Below are positions 1 to 6,235 of a stretch of 6,235 bases of DNA, piece by piece. Position 1 is the stretch's first letter, and each line of letters starts with the position of its first letter. The stretch spans positions 1 through 6,235 of the forward strand of contig JAEMSB010000295.1 in the NCBI GenBank assembly GCA_016463045.1, in the 5' to 3' direction. The notes under the pieces were generated by a model, which ran no database searches, was not told the DNA's origin, and was given only the letters and a program-made list of their open reading frames with translations. This DNA is from Niveispirillum sp. Its GTDB lineage: Bacteria > Pseudomonadota > Alphaproteobacteria > Azospirillales > Azospirillaceae. The position numbers and the translations under genes are program-made.

Positions 1-597
1 GGCACCTCGCTGGCCCGGCTGGCGGCAGGCATCACCATCGCGGCGGCGGGTGGGTTGCTGGTGGGGCTGGCCGCCGGGTTGCTGCCCTATGTCCGCGCCA
101 CCCTGGCCCCGTTTGTCACGGTGGTGTCGATGGTGCCGCCGCTGGCCGTGCTGCCCATCCTGTTCATCATGGTGGGGTTGGGGGAGGCTTCGAAGATCAC
201 CCTGATCGTGGTAGGCGTCCTGCCCTGCCTGATCCGCGATCTGATGCTGAAGATTGATGATCTGCCGCGACAGCAATTGATCAAGGCGCAGACGCTGGGG
301 GCCAATAGCTGGACCATCGCCATCCGCGTGGTACTGCCACAAATCCTGCCGCGCCTGATCGACAGCATCCGCCTTAACCTCGGCCCCGCCTGGCTGTTCC
401 TGATTTCGGCAGAGGCGATTGCCAGTGAAAACGGCCTTGGCTATCGCATCTTCCTGGTGCGCCGCTATCTGGCCATGGATGTGATCCTGCCCTATGTCGC
501 CTGGATCACCCTGCTCTGCTTCCTGATGGATCTGGGCTTGCGTGTGCTGCAACGCCGGGCCTTCCCGTGGTTTGAGGATGCGAGGGCCGGGGCATGA
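1..597 (+). CDS. ABC transporter permease, urea/guanidine-type uptake system (5' partial)
   Basis: Inner-membrane permease of a binding-protein-dependent ABC importer of the nitrate/sulfonate/taurine type that accompanies urea carboxylase operons. Frame 1 is open from base 1, so the gene begins upstream of the window and the 198 residues visible are its C-terminal part; the TTG at 55 lies inside the gene and is not a credible start. Hydrophobic stretches near visible residues 8-28, 36-57 and 66-80, then two more after residue 120, look like membrane segments. Between them, residues 95-117 form the cytoplasmic EAA loop that docks on the ATPase (KAQTLGA, then VVLPQILP). The C-terminus ends in a short charged tail (RRAFPWFEDARAGA). 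The stop overlaps the start of the ATPase gene, so the two are translationally coupled. The substrate is inferred from the operon (guanidine, or urea) and cannot be read from the permease itself. Confidence 0.92.
   Translation, partial: GTSLARLAAGITIAAAGGLLVGLAAGLLPYVRATLAPFVTVVSMVPPLAVLPILFIMVGLGEASKITLIVVGVLPCLIRDLMLKIDDLPRQQLIKAQTLGANSWTIAIRVVLPQILPRLIDSIRLNLGPAWLFLISAEAIASENGLGYRIFLVRRYLAMDVILPYVAWITLLCFLMDLGLRVLQRRAFPWFEDARAGA
582..586 (+). promoter_or_regulatory. Ribosome binding site of the ATPase gene, inside the permease gene
   Basis: GAGGG lies 7 bases before the ATG at 594, within the last codons of the permease gene. With the ATGA stop/start overlap at 594-597 it supports this start and indicates translational coupling of the two transporter subunits. 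Confidence 0.55.
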
Positions 598-1424
598 CAC
601 AGATTTCCGTCCGCAATGTCTGGAAGGAATATGGCGAGCAGGTGGTTCTGGAGCAGATCAACCTGGAAATCGCCCCGCGCTCCTTCGTGGCCCTGGTCGG
701 CCCGTCCGGCTGTGGCAAAACCACCTTTCTGCGCATGCTGCTGTCGCAGGAAACCCCGACCAAGGGCGAAATCCTGATTGATGGCGTGCCGATCTCGCCC
801 GAACCCGGCCCCGACCGGGGCGTGGTGTTCCAACGCTATTCTGTGTTCCCGCACCTGACGGTCCTTGGCAATGTGCTGCTGGGGGCAGAACTGAAGGGCG
901 GTGGCGTGCTGGGCCGCCTGTTCGGCGCTGCCCGGCGGCAGGCCAAGGATGAGGCGGCAAAGCTGCTGGACGCGGTCGGCCTGGCCCATGCGCTGGATAA
1001 ATACCCTGCCCAATTGTCGGGCGGCATGCAGCAGCGGCTGGCCCTGGCTCAGGCCTTGATTGCCAAGCCCAAGGTGTTGCTGCTGGATGAACCATTCGGC
1101 GCACTGGACCCCGGCATCCGGGGTGATGTGCATAAGCTGATGCGCAAACTGTGGCACGAACATCCCATGACCGTGGTCATGGTCACGCATGACCTGTCGG
1201 AAGCCTTTCACCTGGGCACCCGCGTCATCGCCTTTGATCGCCGCCGCAACCTGCCGGAAGAACGGCTGCGCTATGGCGCCAGCATCACCAACGATATTGA
1301 GGTCTGGCCCCGCCGTGTGGCGGGCAATCCAGGCTTCGGCACAGACCCCAATCCGCCCCGCCGGGACGACCCGGCCGCTGTCGACGGGCAACCGGACCGG
1401 GACGACCCGGCCGACGCCGCGTGA
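594..1424 (+). CDS. ABC transporter ATP-binding protein, urea/guanidine-type uptake system
   Basis: Cytoplasmic ATPase subunit that powers the importer whose permease is encoded just before it. All nucleotide-binding motifs are intact: Walker A GPSGCGKTT (residues 36-44), Q-loop VFQRYSVFPH (Q80), ABC signature LSGGMQQR (141-148), Walker B VLLLDEP (161-167), D-loop ALD (170-172) and the switch histidine H199 in VTHDLSEA. The length of 276 residues is slightly above a typical 240-260 residue subunit of the nitrate/sulfonate class. The excess is a tail from about residue 237 that is rich in Pro, Asp and Arg and carries two in-frame copies of RDDPA encoded by a DNA repeat. A segment around residues 100-118 (GGGVLGRLFGAARRQAK) sits between the Q-loop and the signature motif. 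The start is the ATG that overlaps the permease stop. It is transcribed with the downstream carboxylase genes; the substrate is inferred from context only. Confidence 0.95.
   Translation: MTQISVRNVWKEYGEQVVLEQINLEIAPRSFVALVGPSGCGKTTFLRMLLSQETPTKGEILIDGVPISPEPGPDRGVVFQRYSVFPHLTVLGNVLLGAELKGGGVLGRLFGAARRQAKDEAAKLLDAVGLAHALDKYPAQLSGGMQQRLALAQALIAKPKVLLLDEPFGALDPGIRGDVHKLMRKLWHEHPMTVVMVTHDLSEAFHLGTRVIAFDRRRNLPEERLRYGASITNDIEVWPRRVAGNPGFGTDPNPPRRDDPAAVDGQPDRDDPADAA
1361..1413 (+). repeat. 17-bp direct repeat pair, each copy a small hairpin, at the 3' end of the ATPase gene
   Basis: The sequence CCGGGACGACCCGGCCG occurs exactly twice, at 1361-1377 and 1397-1413. The copies start 36 bases (12 codons) apart, so both encode RDDPA in the same frame. 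Each copy holds an inverted repeat, CCGGG-ACGA-CCCGG, that could fold into a 5-bp stem with a 4-base loop (6 bp for the first copy with flanking G1360 and C1375). The second hairpin ends 12 bases before the Shine-Dalgarno sequence of the next gene. The repeat is directly visible; any role in mRNA structure is conjecture. Confidence 0.8.
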
Positions 1425-1429
1425 GGAGG
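1423..1429 (+). promoter_or_regulatory. Strong Shine-Dalgarno sequence of the cgdB-type gene
   Basis: GAGGAGG starts within the ATPase stop codon and lies 7 bases before the ATG at 1437. It is the best ribosome binding site in the window and fixes the start of the following gene. Confidence 0.8.
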
Positions 1430-1436
1430 GAGCATC

Positions 1437-2252
1437 ATGCCCCGCCAGACCCCAGAACAGATCGCCGCCAACCGCGCCCGTTACCTGGAACTGAAATCCG
1501 CCGGTGCCGGCCATGCGCCGCTGGTCCTGCCACCGCCCAGTCCGCGCGACATGGCCCCACCCAGCGCCGACAGCATCATCCTGTCCGAAAGCCTGCCCGG
1601 TGGCTGGTACTGGACCGGGGTGATCCGGCGCGGGCAGGTGCTGCGCATCAGCAATCCGGGCGCGACACCGGGTGTGTCGCTGCTGGCCTGGAATCTGGCC
1701 GACCCGTCGGAACGGTACAACCACGCCGACACGATTAAGATTCAGTGGACGACGGACCTGCGGAAGGGCCGGGTCCTGTTCTCCGACATGGGCCGGGTGC
1801 TGCTATCCATTGTGGAGGATAGTTGCGGGCGGCATGACACGGTGGTCGGCGGGTCCACCCCGGCATCAGTCACCCGCACCTATGGCCCCGACAGCGGTAT
1901 CCGCAACGCGCGGGACAATTTCATCCTGGCCGCTGGCAAACATGGGCTGACGCAGCGGGATATCCCGCCCTGCATCAGCTTTTTCGCCCCCGCCAGCGTC
2001 ACGGCGGACGGCACCTTCGCCTTTGATGCCAGCGCCGTCGCGCCCGGCGATTTCGTATCGCTGCGGGCAGAGATGGACCTGATCCTGGCCATCTCCAACA
2101 CCCCGCACCCGCTGGCCCCGCGCGTGGAACCCGTGCCCGTGGACCTGACCATCCACACGGCCCCCGCACCCGCCACGGATGATCTGTGCCGCACCGCCAC
2201 GGCAGAAGCTGTGCGCGGTTTCGTCAATACTGATGCCTATCTGTCGGCCTGA
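1437..2252 (+). CDS. cgdB: DUF1989 protein, urea carboxylase-associated protein 2 type; carboxyguanidine deiminase subunit
   Basis: One of two paralogous DUF1989 proteins encoded next to the carboxylase. The family was long called urea carboxylase-associated protein; work in Pseudomonas syringae showed that the pair acts together as a carboxyguanidine deiminase, converting carboxyguanidine to allophanate and ammonia. Of 271 residues, the conserved core runs from about 57 (WYWTGVIRRGQVLRI) to 240, with EDSCGRHDT (128-135), NARDNFILAAGKHG (157-170), RDIPPCISFF (174-183) and LAISNTPHPL (217-226). It has an N-terminal extension of about 29 residues and a C-terminal tail of about 31 residues compared with the next gene's product. 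Only three cysteines are present (C130, C179, C251), and most of the Cys/His positions of the partner are replaced here, which suggests a structural or substrate-binding rather than catalytic subunit (inference). Assignment of the A/B letters to the type 1/2 paralogs is from memory and less certain than the family. Confidence 0.88.
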   Translation: MPRQTPEQIAANRARYLELKSAGAGHAPLVLPPPSPRDMAPPSADSIILSESLPGGWYWTGVIRRGQVLRISNPGATPGVSLLAWNLADPSERYNHADTIKIQWTTDLRKGRVLFSDMGRVLLSIVEDSCGRHDTVVGGSTPASVTRTYGPDSGIRNARDNFILAAGKHGLTQRDIPPCISFFAPASVTADGTFAFDASAVAPGDFVSLRAEMDLILAISNTPHPLAPRVEPVPVDLTIHTAPAPATDDLCRTATAEAVRGFVNTDAYLSA

Positions 2253-2255
2253 ACC

Positions 2256-2266
2256 GGGGGAGGGAA
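2256..2266 (+). promoter_or_regulatory. Shine-Dalgarno sequence of the cgdA-type gene
   Basis: A purine run, GGGGGAGGGAA, with best match GGAGGG at 2259-2264, lies 8 bases before the ATG at 2273. It occupies almost the whole 20-base gap after the preceding stop codon. Confidence 0.7.
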
Positions 2267-2272
2267 GAGATC

Positions 2273-2923
2273 ATGAGCAACAGCACATTCACCCCCGTCC
2301 TGTCCAACCGCGACATGGCCGCCGCCATCCAGGATGAGGTGATCCCGGCGGAACATCCCTGGTCCGGCATCGTGCGCAAGGGCCAGGTCTTCCGCATCAT
2401 CGACAGCGAGGGCTGTCAGGCCGTCGACACCCTGTTCTATAGCCTGGCCGACCATACCGAGCGTTACAGCGCGCAGGATACGGTGCTGGCCCAGGGCACG
2501 CCCTATATCGGGCCGGGATCAGTGCTTTATTCCAATCGAGGCAACCCGTTGGCCACCGTGATTGCCGATACCAGCGGCAGCCATGATACATCCGCCGGGG
2601 CCTGTAGCTGCGAAAGCAATACGGTGCGTTTTGGGCAACAGACTAAATACATGCACGCCTGTCGGGAAAATTTCCTGATTGCCGTGTCGCGCCATGGCAT
2701 GGGAAAGCGCGATATCGTGCCCAACATCAATTTCTTCATGAATGTACCCATCGACCCCGACGGCACGCTGGCCATTGCCGATGGCGTGTCATCGGGCGGG
2801 GATTATGTGGAAATGGTGGCGCATCAGGATTTGCTCTGCGTCATCTCCAACTGTCCCCAGGTGAACAATCCCTGCAACGCCTTCGACCCCACGCCCATCC
2901 GGGTGCTGGTCTGGGCTGACTGA
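2273..2923 (+). CDS. cgdA: DUF1989 protein, urea carboxylase-associated protein 1 type; carboxyguanidine deiminase subunit
   Basis: Second DUF1989 paralog and probable partner of the preceding gene product in a carboxyguanidine deiminase that feeds allophanate to an allophanate hydrolase. All 216 residues match the compact family core: SGIVRKGQVFRIID (31-44), QAVDTLFYSLADHTERYSAQDT (49-70), SGSHDT (101-106), CSCESN (111-116), HACRENFLIAVSRHG (128-142), KRDIVPNINFFMNVPI (145-160), EMVAHQDLLCVISNCPQ (180-196) and NPCNAFDPTPIRVLVW (199-214). It is rich in conserved-looking Cys and His residues (C111, C113, C130, C194, C201, H104, H184), a pattern suited to a metal or nucleophile site; this makes it the likelier catalytic subunit, by inference. 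Operon order (type 2, type 1, carboxylase) is the usual one for this system. The letter assignment (A versus B) is less sure than the family assignment. Confidence 0.9.
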   Translation: MSNSTFTPVLSNRDMAAAIQDEVIPAEHPWSGIVRKGQVFRIIDSEGCQAVDTLFYSLADHTERYSAQDTVLAQGTPYIGPGSVLYSNRGNPLATVIADTSGSHDTSAGACSCESNTVRFGQQTKYMHACRENFLIAVSRHGMGKRDIVPNINFFMNVPIDPDGTLAIADGVSSGGDYVEMVAHQDLLCVISNCPQVNNPCNAFDPTPIRVLVWAD

Positions 2924-2931
2924 CGGCAATC

Positions 2932-2936
2932 GGGGG
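2932..2936 (+). promoter_or_regulatory. Weak ribosome binding site of the carboxylase gene
   Basis: GGGGG, 7 bases before the ATG at 2944, is the only purine run in the 20-base gap after the preceding stop. It is a poorer match to the 16S anti-Shine-Dalgarno than those of the two genes before it. The start is instead fixed by the family N-terminus MFTKVLIANRGEI. Confidence 0.45.
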
Positions 2937-2943
2937 CACATCC

Positions 2944-5900
2944 ATGTTCACCAAGGTCCTGATCGCCAATCGTGGCGAGATTTGCGCGCGGGTGGTCAAA
3001 ACCCTGCGGCGCATGGGTATCGCATCGGTCGCCGTCTATTCCGACGCTGACCGTTTCACTCTGCCCGTGCTGTCGGCGGACGAGGCCGTGCATATCGGCC
3101 CGCCGCCCGCCAAACAATCCTATCTGGATATCGACGCCGTCATCGCCGCCTGCAAGGACACGGGGGCGCAGGCTGTTCACCCCGGCTATGGCTTCCTGTC
3201 GGAAAATGCCGGGTTTGTGGAGCGGTTGAACACGGCGGGCATCAGTTTCATCGGCCCGCGCGTGGAACATCTGCAAGGTTTCGGCCTGAAACACACGGCC
3301 CGCGCTCTGGCCAAGGCGGCAGGCGTGCCGCTGCTGCCCGGCACGGATATTCTGGAAGATGTGGAGGCAGCCCAGGCCGCCGCCGCTGAGATCGGCTTCC
3401 CCGTCATGTTGAAAAGTACCGCAGGCGGCGGTGGCATCGGCATGCAGCTTTGCCATAGCGCCGACGAACTGGCGGCAAAGTTCGCGGCTGTGCAGCGCAT
3501 GGCCACCAGCAGCTTTGGCGATGCGCGGGTGTATCTGGAGCGCTTCGTGGCCGAGGCGCGACATGTCGAGGTACAGATTTTCGGCGATGGCAAGGGCGGG
3601 GTCGTGGCGCTGGGGGAGCGTGACTGCTCCCTGCAACGCCGTAACCAGAAGGTGGTGGAAGAGACACCCGCCCCCGGCCTGCCCGATGCGGTGCGCCTGC
3701 ACCTGCGCGATGCCGCCGTCGCGCTGGGCCAGTCAGTGAAGTATGCCTCTGCCGGGACGGTGGAGTTCATCTATGACGTGGCCCGTGCCCAGGTCTATTT
3801 CCTGGAGGTGAATACACGGTTGCAGGTCGAACATCCGGTGACAGAGGCCGTGTTCGGCGTCGATTTGGTGGAATGGATGGTGCGGCAGGCAGCAGGCGAT
3901 TTCACCCTGCCCAGCCAGGACAGCCTGATCCCGCACGGCGCCGCGATCGAGGTCCGGCTTTACGCCGAAAATGCCGCCGCTGATTTCCGCCCCTCCACCG
4001 GCCTGTTGACCGAGGTGACCTTCCCCACCGATATCCGTGTCGATGGCTGGGTGGCGACCGGCACAGAGGTGACGGCCAATTACGACCCGATGCTGGCCAA
4101 GCTGATCGTACACGCGGATACGCGTGATGCGGCGATTGACAAGCTATCGACCGCGCTTGCCGCCAGCCGCGTGGCGGGGATTGAAACCAACCTGTCCTAT
4201 CTGGCCGCTATCATCGGGTCGGATGTGTTCCGACAGGGGAAAGTCGCCACATCCGTGCTGAAGGATTTCGCCTTCACCCCGGCGACGATTGAGGTGCTGG
4301 CCCCTGGTGCCCAGACCTCGATCCAGGATTGGCCGGGGCGTTTGGGTTATTGGGATGTCGGCGTGCCGCCATCGGGGCCGATGGATGATAAATCCTTCCG
4401 TCTGGCCAACCGGCTTTTGGGTAATGCGGAGGGCACGGCGGCGCTGGAATGCACCCTGACCGGCCCCACCCTGCGCTTCAATAAAGATGCCACCATCGCC
4501 CTGACGGGCGCGGTGATGGCCGCCACCCTGGACGGTGCGCCCGTGCCCCATGGCACGCCAGTGACCGTGAAGGCCGGGCAGACCCTGGCGCTGGGCCGTA
4601 TCCAGGGGGCCGGGCAGCGCACCTATCTGGCCGTGGCCGGTGGCTTTGAAGCGCCGACATTTCTGGGCTCCAAGGCCACCTTCGCGCTCGGCCGTTTCGG
4701 TGGCCACGCCACCGGCTGCCTGAAGGCGGGCGACACGCTGACCCTGGCCGGGCTGCCGGTGGGGGCGACGGAAACGCTTGCCCTGCCCAGCCTGTCCAAC
4801 GATTGGCAATTGTCCGTACATTATGGGCCGCATGGTGCGCCGGACTTTTTCCAGGAAGCGGATATCGCCGACCTATTTGCCGCCACCTATGAGGTGCATT
4901 TCAACTCCGCCCGCACCGGCGTGCGCCTGATCGGCCCCCACCCGGCCTGGGCCCGCGCCGATGGGGGGGAGGCGGGGCTGCACCCCTCCAACATCCACGA
5001 CAATGCCTATGCCATTGGTGCCGTGGACTTCACCGGCGACATGCCGATCATCCTCGGCCCCGATGGCCCCAGCCTGGGCGGTTTCGTCTGCCCCGTGGTC
5101 GTCGCCAAGGATGATCTGTGGAAGGTTGGGCAGTTGCGGCCCGGCGACAAGGTGCGGTTTGTGCCGGTGGGGGTGACCCCGCCCAGCGCCACTACCATCA
5201 TCACCCACGCCACCCTGCCTTCCCCCATCCTGGCGCGCATCGATGGGCCGGTGCCTGTCGTCTATCGCCGGGCGGGGGATAACTATCTGCTGGTGGAATA
5301 TGGGCCGATGGTGCTGGACCTGGGCCTGCGGCTGCGCGTGCATCTGCTGGTCACGGCCTTGCGTGAGCGTGCCCTGCCCGGCATCATCGATCTGACCCCC
5401 GGCATCCGCTCCCTTCAGGTTCATTACGATAGCGGAACCTTGCCGCTCCGCACTCTGCTGGCTGTGTTGGCGGAGATTGAGGCGGGCCTGGGCAGCATTG
5501 AGCAGACCAAGGTACCCAGCCGCATCGTGCATCTGCCCCTATCCTGGAACGACAGCCAAGTGCGGCTGGCGATGACCAAGTATCAGGAGTTGGTGCGGGC
5601 CGACGCCCCCTGGTGCCCGGACAATATCGAATTCATCCGCCGCATCAATGGGTTGGATAGCCAGGAGGATGTGAAGCGCATCGTCTTCGACGCCTCCTAC
5701 CTTGTCTATGGGCTAGGCGATGTCTATCTGGGGGCGCCGGTGGCCACGCCGCTGGACCCGCGCCACCGGCTGGTGACCACCAAATATAATCCCGCCCGCA
5801 CCTGGACCCCGGAAAATGCCGTGGGCATCGGCGGGGCCTATATGTGCATCTATGGCATGGAGGGGCCGGGCGGGTATCAGTTGTTTGGCCGCACCATCCA

Positions 5901-6235
5901 GGTCTGGAATTCCTGGCGCAGCACCCCGCCGTTCCAGCAGGGCAGCCCCTGGCTGCTGCGCTTCTTCGACCAAATTCGTTTCTTCCCCGTAACGGAACAG
6001 GAATTGGCAGAGGCACGCGAGGCCTTCCCCCATGGCCGCTATCCGGTGCGGATTGAGGAAACCACGCTGGACTATGCCGCGCACCTGCGTTTTCAGGCCG
6101 ACAATGCCGCCAGCATTGATGTCTTCAAAACCCGTCAGCAGGCCGCGTTTGAGGCCGAGCGGGAAGATTGGAAGGCCCGTGGCCTGGACAGTTTCGTCAG
6201 CGACGATGGCGGCCCGGTGGTCGACAATGCTAGCC
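2944..6235 (+). CDS. uca: Biotin-dependent urea/guanidine carboxylase (3' partial)
   Basis: Large cytoplasmic ATP- and biotin-dependent carboxylase, annotated in the family as urea carboxylase and here probably a guanidine carboxylase forming carboxyguanidine. The frame is open to the window end, giving 1097 codons of an expected roughly 1200. Domains: biotin carboxylase at residues 1 to about 445, with start motif LIANRGEI (6-13), glycine-rich ATP loop KSTAGGGGIGM (157-167), RDCSLQRRNQK (226-236) and catalytic EVNTRLQVEH (288-297). E288, N290, R292, E296 and R338 fall at the same numbers as the active-site residues of E. coli AccC. The carboxyltransferase follows: a KipA/AHS2-like half from about 449 (IEVLAPGAQTSIQD) with HPSNIHD (680-686) and GPDGPSLGGF (705-714), then a KipI/AHS1-like half from about 770 containing KYNPARTW and YGMEGPGGYQ (970-979). 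The helical linker begins near 1030. The biotin-carrier domain with its AMKM lysine lies beyond the window. No in-frame stop or frameshift was found in the parts translated by hand. Confidence 0.95.
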   Translation, partial: MFTKVLIANRGEICARVVKTLRRMGIASVAVYSDADRFTLPVLSADEAVHIGPPPAKQSYLDIDAVIAACKDTGAQAVHPGYGFLSENAGFVERLNTAGISFIGPRVEHLQGFGLKHTARALAKAAGVPLLPGTDILEDVEAAQAAAAEIGFPVMLKSTAGGGGIGMQLCHSADELAAKFAAVQRMATSSFGDARVYLERFVAEARHVEVQIFGDGKGGVVALGERDCSLQRRNQKVVEETPAPGLPDAVRLHLRDAAVALGQSVKYASAGTVEFIYDVARAQVYFLEVNTRLQVEHPVTEAVFGVDLVEWMVRQAAGDFTLPSQDSLIPHGAAIEVRLYAENAAADFRPSTGLLTEVTFPTDIRVDGWVATGTEVTANYDPMLAKLIVHADTRDAAIDKLSTALAASRVAGIETNLSYLAAIIGSDVFRQGKVATSVLKDFAFTPATIEVLAPGAQTSIQDWPGRLGYWDVGVPPSGPMDDKSFRLANRLLGNAEGTAALECTLTGPTLRFNKDATIALTGAVMAATLDGAPVPHGTPVTVKAGQTLALGRIQGAGQRTYLAVAGGFEAPTFLGSKATFALGRFGGHATGCLKAGDTLTLAGLPVGATETLALPSLSNDWQLSVHYGPHGAPDFFQEADIADLFAATYEVHFNSARTGVRLIGPHPAWARADGGEAGLHPSNIHDNAYAIGAVDFTGDMPIILGPDGPSLGGFVCPVVVAKDDLWKVGQLRPGDKVRFVPVGVTPPSATTIITHATLPSPILARIDGPVPVVYRRAGDNYLLVEYGPMVLDLGLRLRVHLLVTALRERALPGIIDLTPGIRSLQVHYDSGTLPLRTLLAVLAEIEAGLGSIEQTKVPSRIVHLPLSWNDSQVRLAMTKYQELVRADAPWCPDNIEFIRRINGLDSQEDVKRIVFDASYLVYGLGDVYLGAPVATPLDPRHRLVTTKYNPARTWTPENAVGIGGAYMCIYGMEGPGGYQLFGRTIQVWNSWRSTPPFQQGSPWLLRFFDQIRFFPVTEQELAEAREAFPHGRYPVRIEETTLDYAAHLRFQADNAASIDVFKTRQQAAFEAEREDWKARGLDSFVSDDGGPVVDNAS

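Noticed and set aside
55..57. TTG as start of the permease
   Set aside because: The frame is open upstream to base 1 with a hydrophobic, permease-like translation, and the visible part is too short for a whole permease, so the true start is outside the window.
1361..1413. The paired hairpins as a rho-independent terminator
   Set aside because: Stems are only 5-6 bp, there is no following T-run, and the hairpins lie inside a coding region upstream of tightly spaced co-directional genes.
492..1724. Long minus-strand open frame of 410 codons opposite the permease end, ATPase and start of the cgdB-type gene
   Set aside because: It runs antisense across three genes with clear family motifs, its translation shows no recognisable domain and is rich in Q, G, H and R as expected from the complement of GC-rich codons. 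It is a shadow.
2824..3702. Minus-strand open frame of 292 codons opposite the end of the cgdA-type gene and the biotin carboxylase domain
   Set aside because: It lies opposite the ATP-grasp coding region whose catalytic residues are intact, and shows no domain-like sequence or ribosome binding site of note.
4144..5532. Two consecutive minus-strand open frames (229 and 219 codons) opposite the carboxyltransferase domain
   Set aside because: Low-complexity, G/Q/H/R-rich translations typical of antisense frames in high-GC DNA; the plus-strand frame encodes conserved KipA/KipI-like motifs throughout.
6100..6235. Carboxylase lacking its biotin-carrier domain as a real truncation
   Set aside because: The frame is still open at the window edge and roughly 100 residues short of the usual length, so the missing domain is explained by the cut of the window.

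Overview
The window is a dense, one-strand (+) operon segment from a high-GC bacterium. By eye the GC content is above 60% with strong G/C preference at third codon positions. Gene content and codon style fit an alphaproteobacterium, possibly a Rhodospirillales/Azospirillum-like lineage, but that placement is an inference and cannot be fixed from this sequence alone.

Layout, left to right: (1) the C-terminal 198 residues of an ABC transporter inner-membrane permease, cut by the left window edge; (2) its ATP-binding subunit, overlapping the permease by 4 bases (ATGA); (3) and (4) two paralogous DUF1989 proteins, of the 'urea carboxylase-associated protein' 2 and 1 types, each with a clear Shine-Dalgarno sequence; (5) a large biotin-dependent carboxylase of the urea carboxylase family, cut by the right edge before its biotin-carrier domain. 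Intergenic gaps are only about 12 to 20 bases, so there is no space for internal promoters or terminators. No RNA genes, mobile elements or CRISPR arrays were seen, and no gene-free stretch reaches 300 bases.

How it works together: this gene set is traditionally annotated as urea uptake and urea carboxylase. Established work on the two DUF1989 proteins (CgdA/CgdB, carboxyguanidine deiminase) and on the guanidine preference of several bacterial 'urea carboxylases' supports a different reading, guanidine assimilation. The ABC system would import the substrate, the biotin enzyme would carboxylate guanidine to carboxyguanidine, the CgdA/CgdB pair would deiminate that to allophanate plus ammonia, and an allophanate hydrolase (expected just downstream, outside the window) would release the remaining nitrogen. 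A periplasmic binding protein and a guanidine-I (ykkC) riboswitch are expected upstream but are not in view.

The system is known rather than undescribed. The points most worth a second look are the likely misnaming of the carboxylase, the lopsided Cys/His content of the two DUF1989 paralogs, and a hairpin-forming 17-base direct repeat in the unusual C-terminal tail of the ATPase gene.
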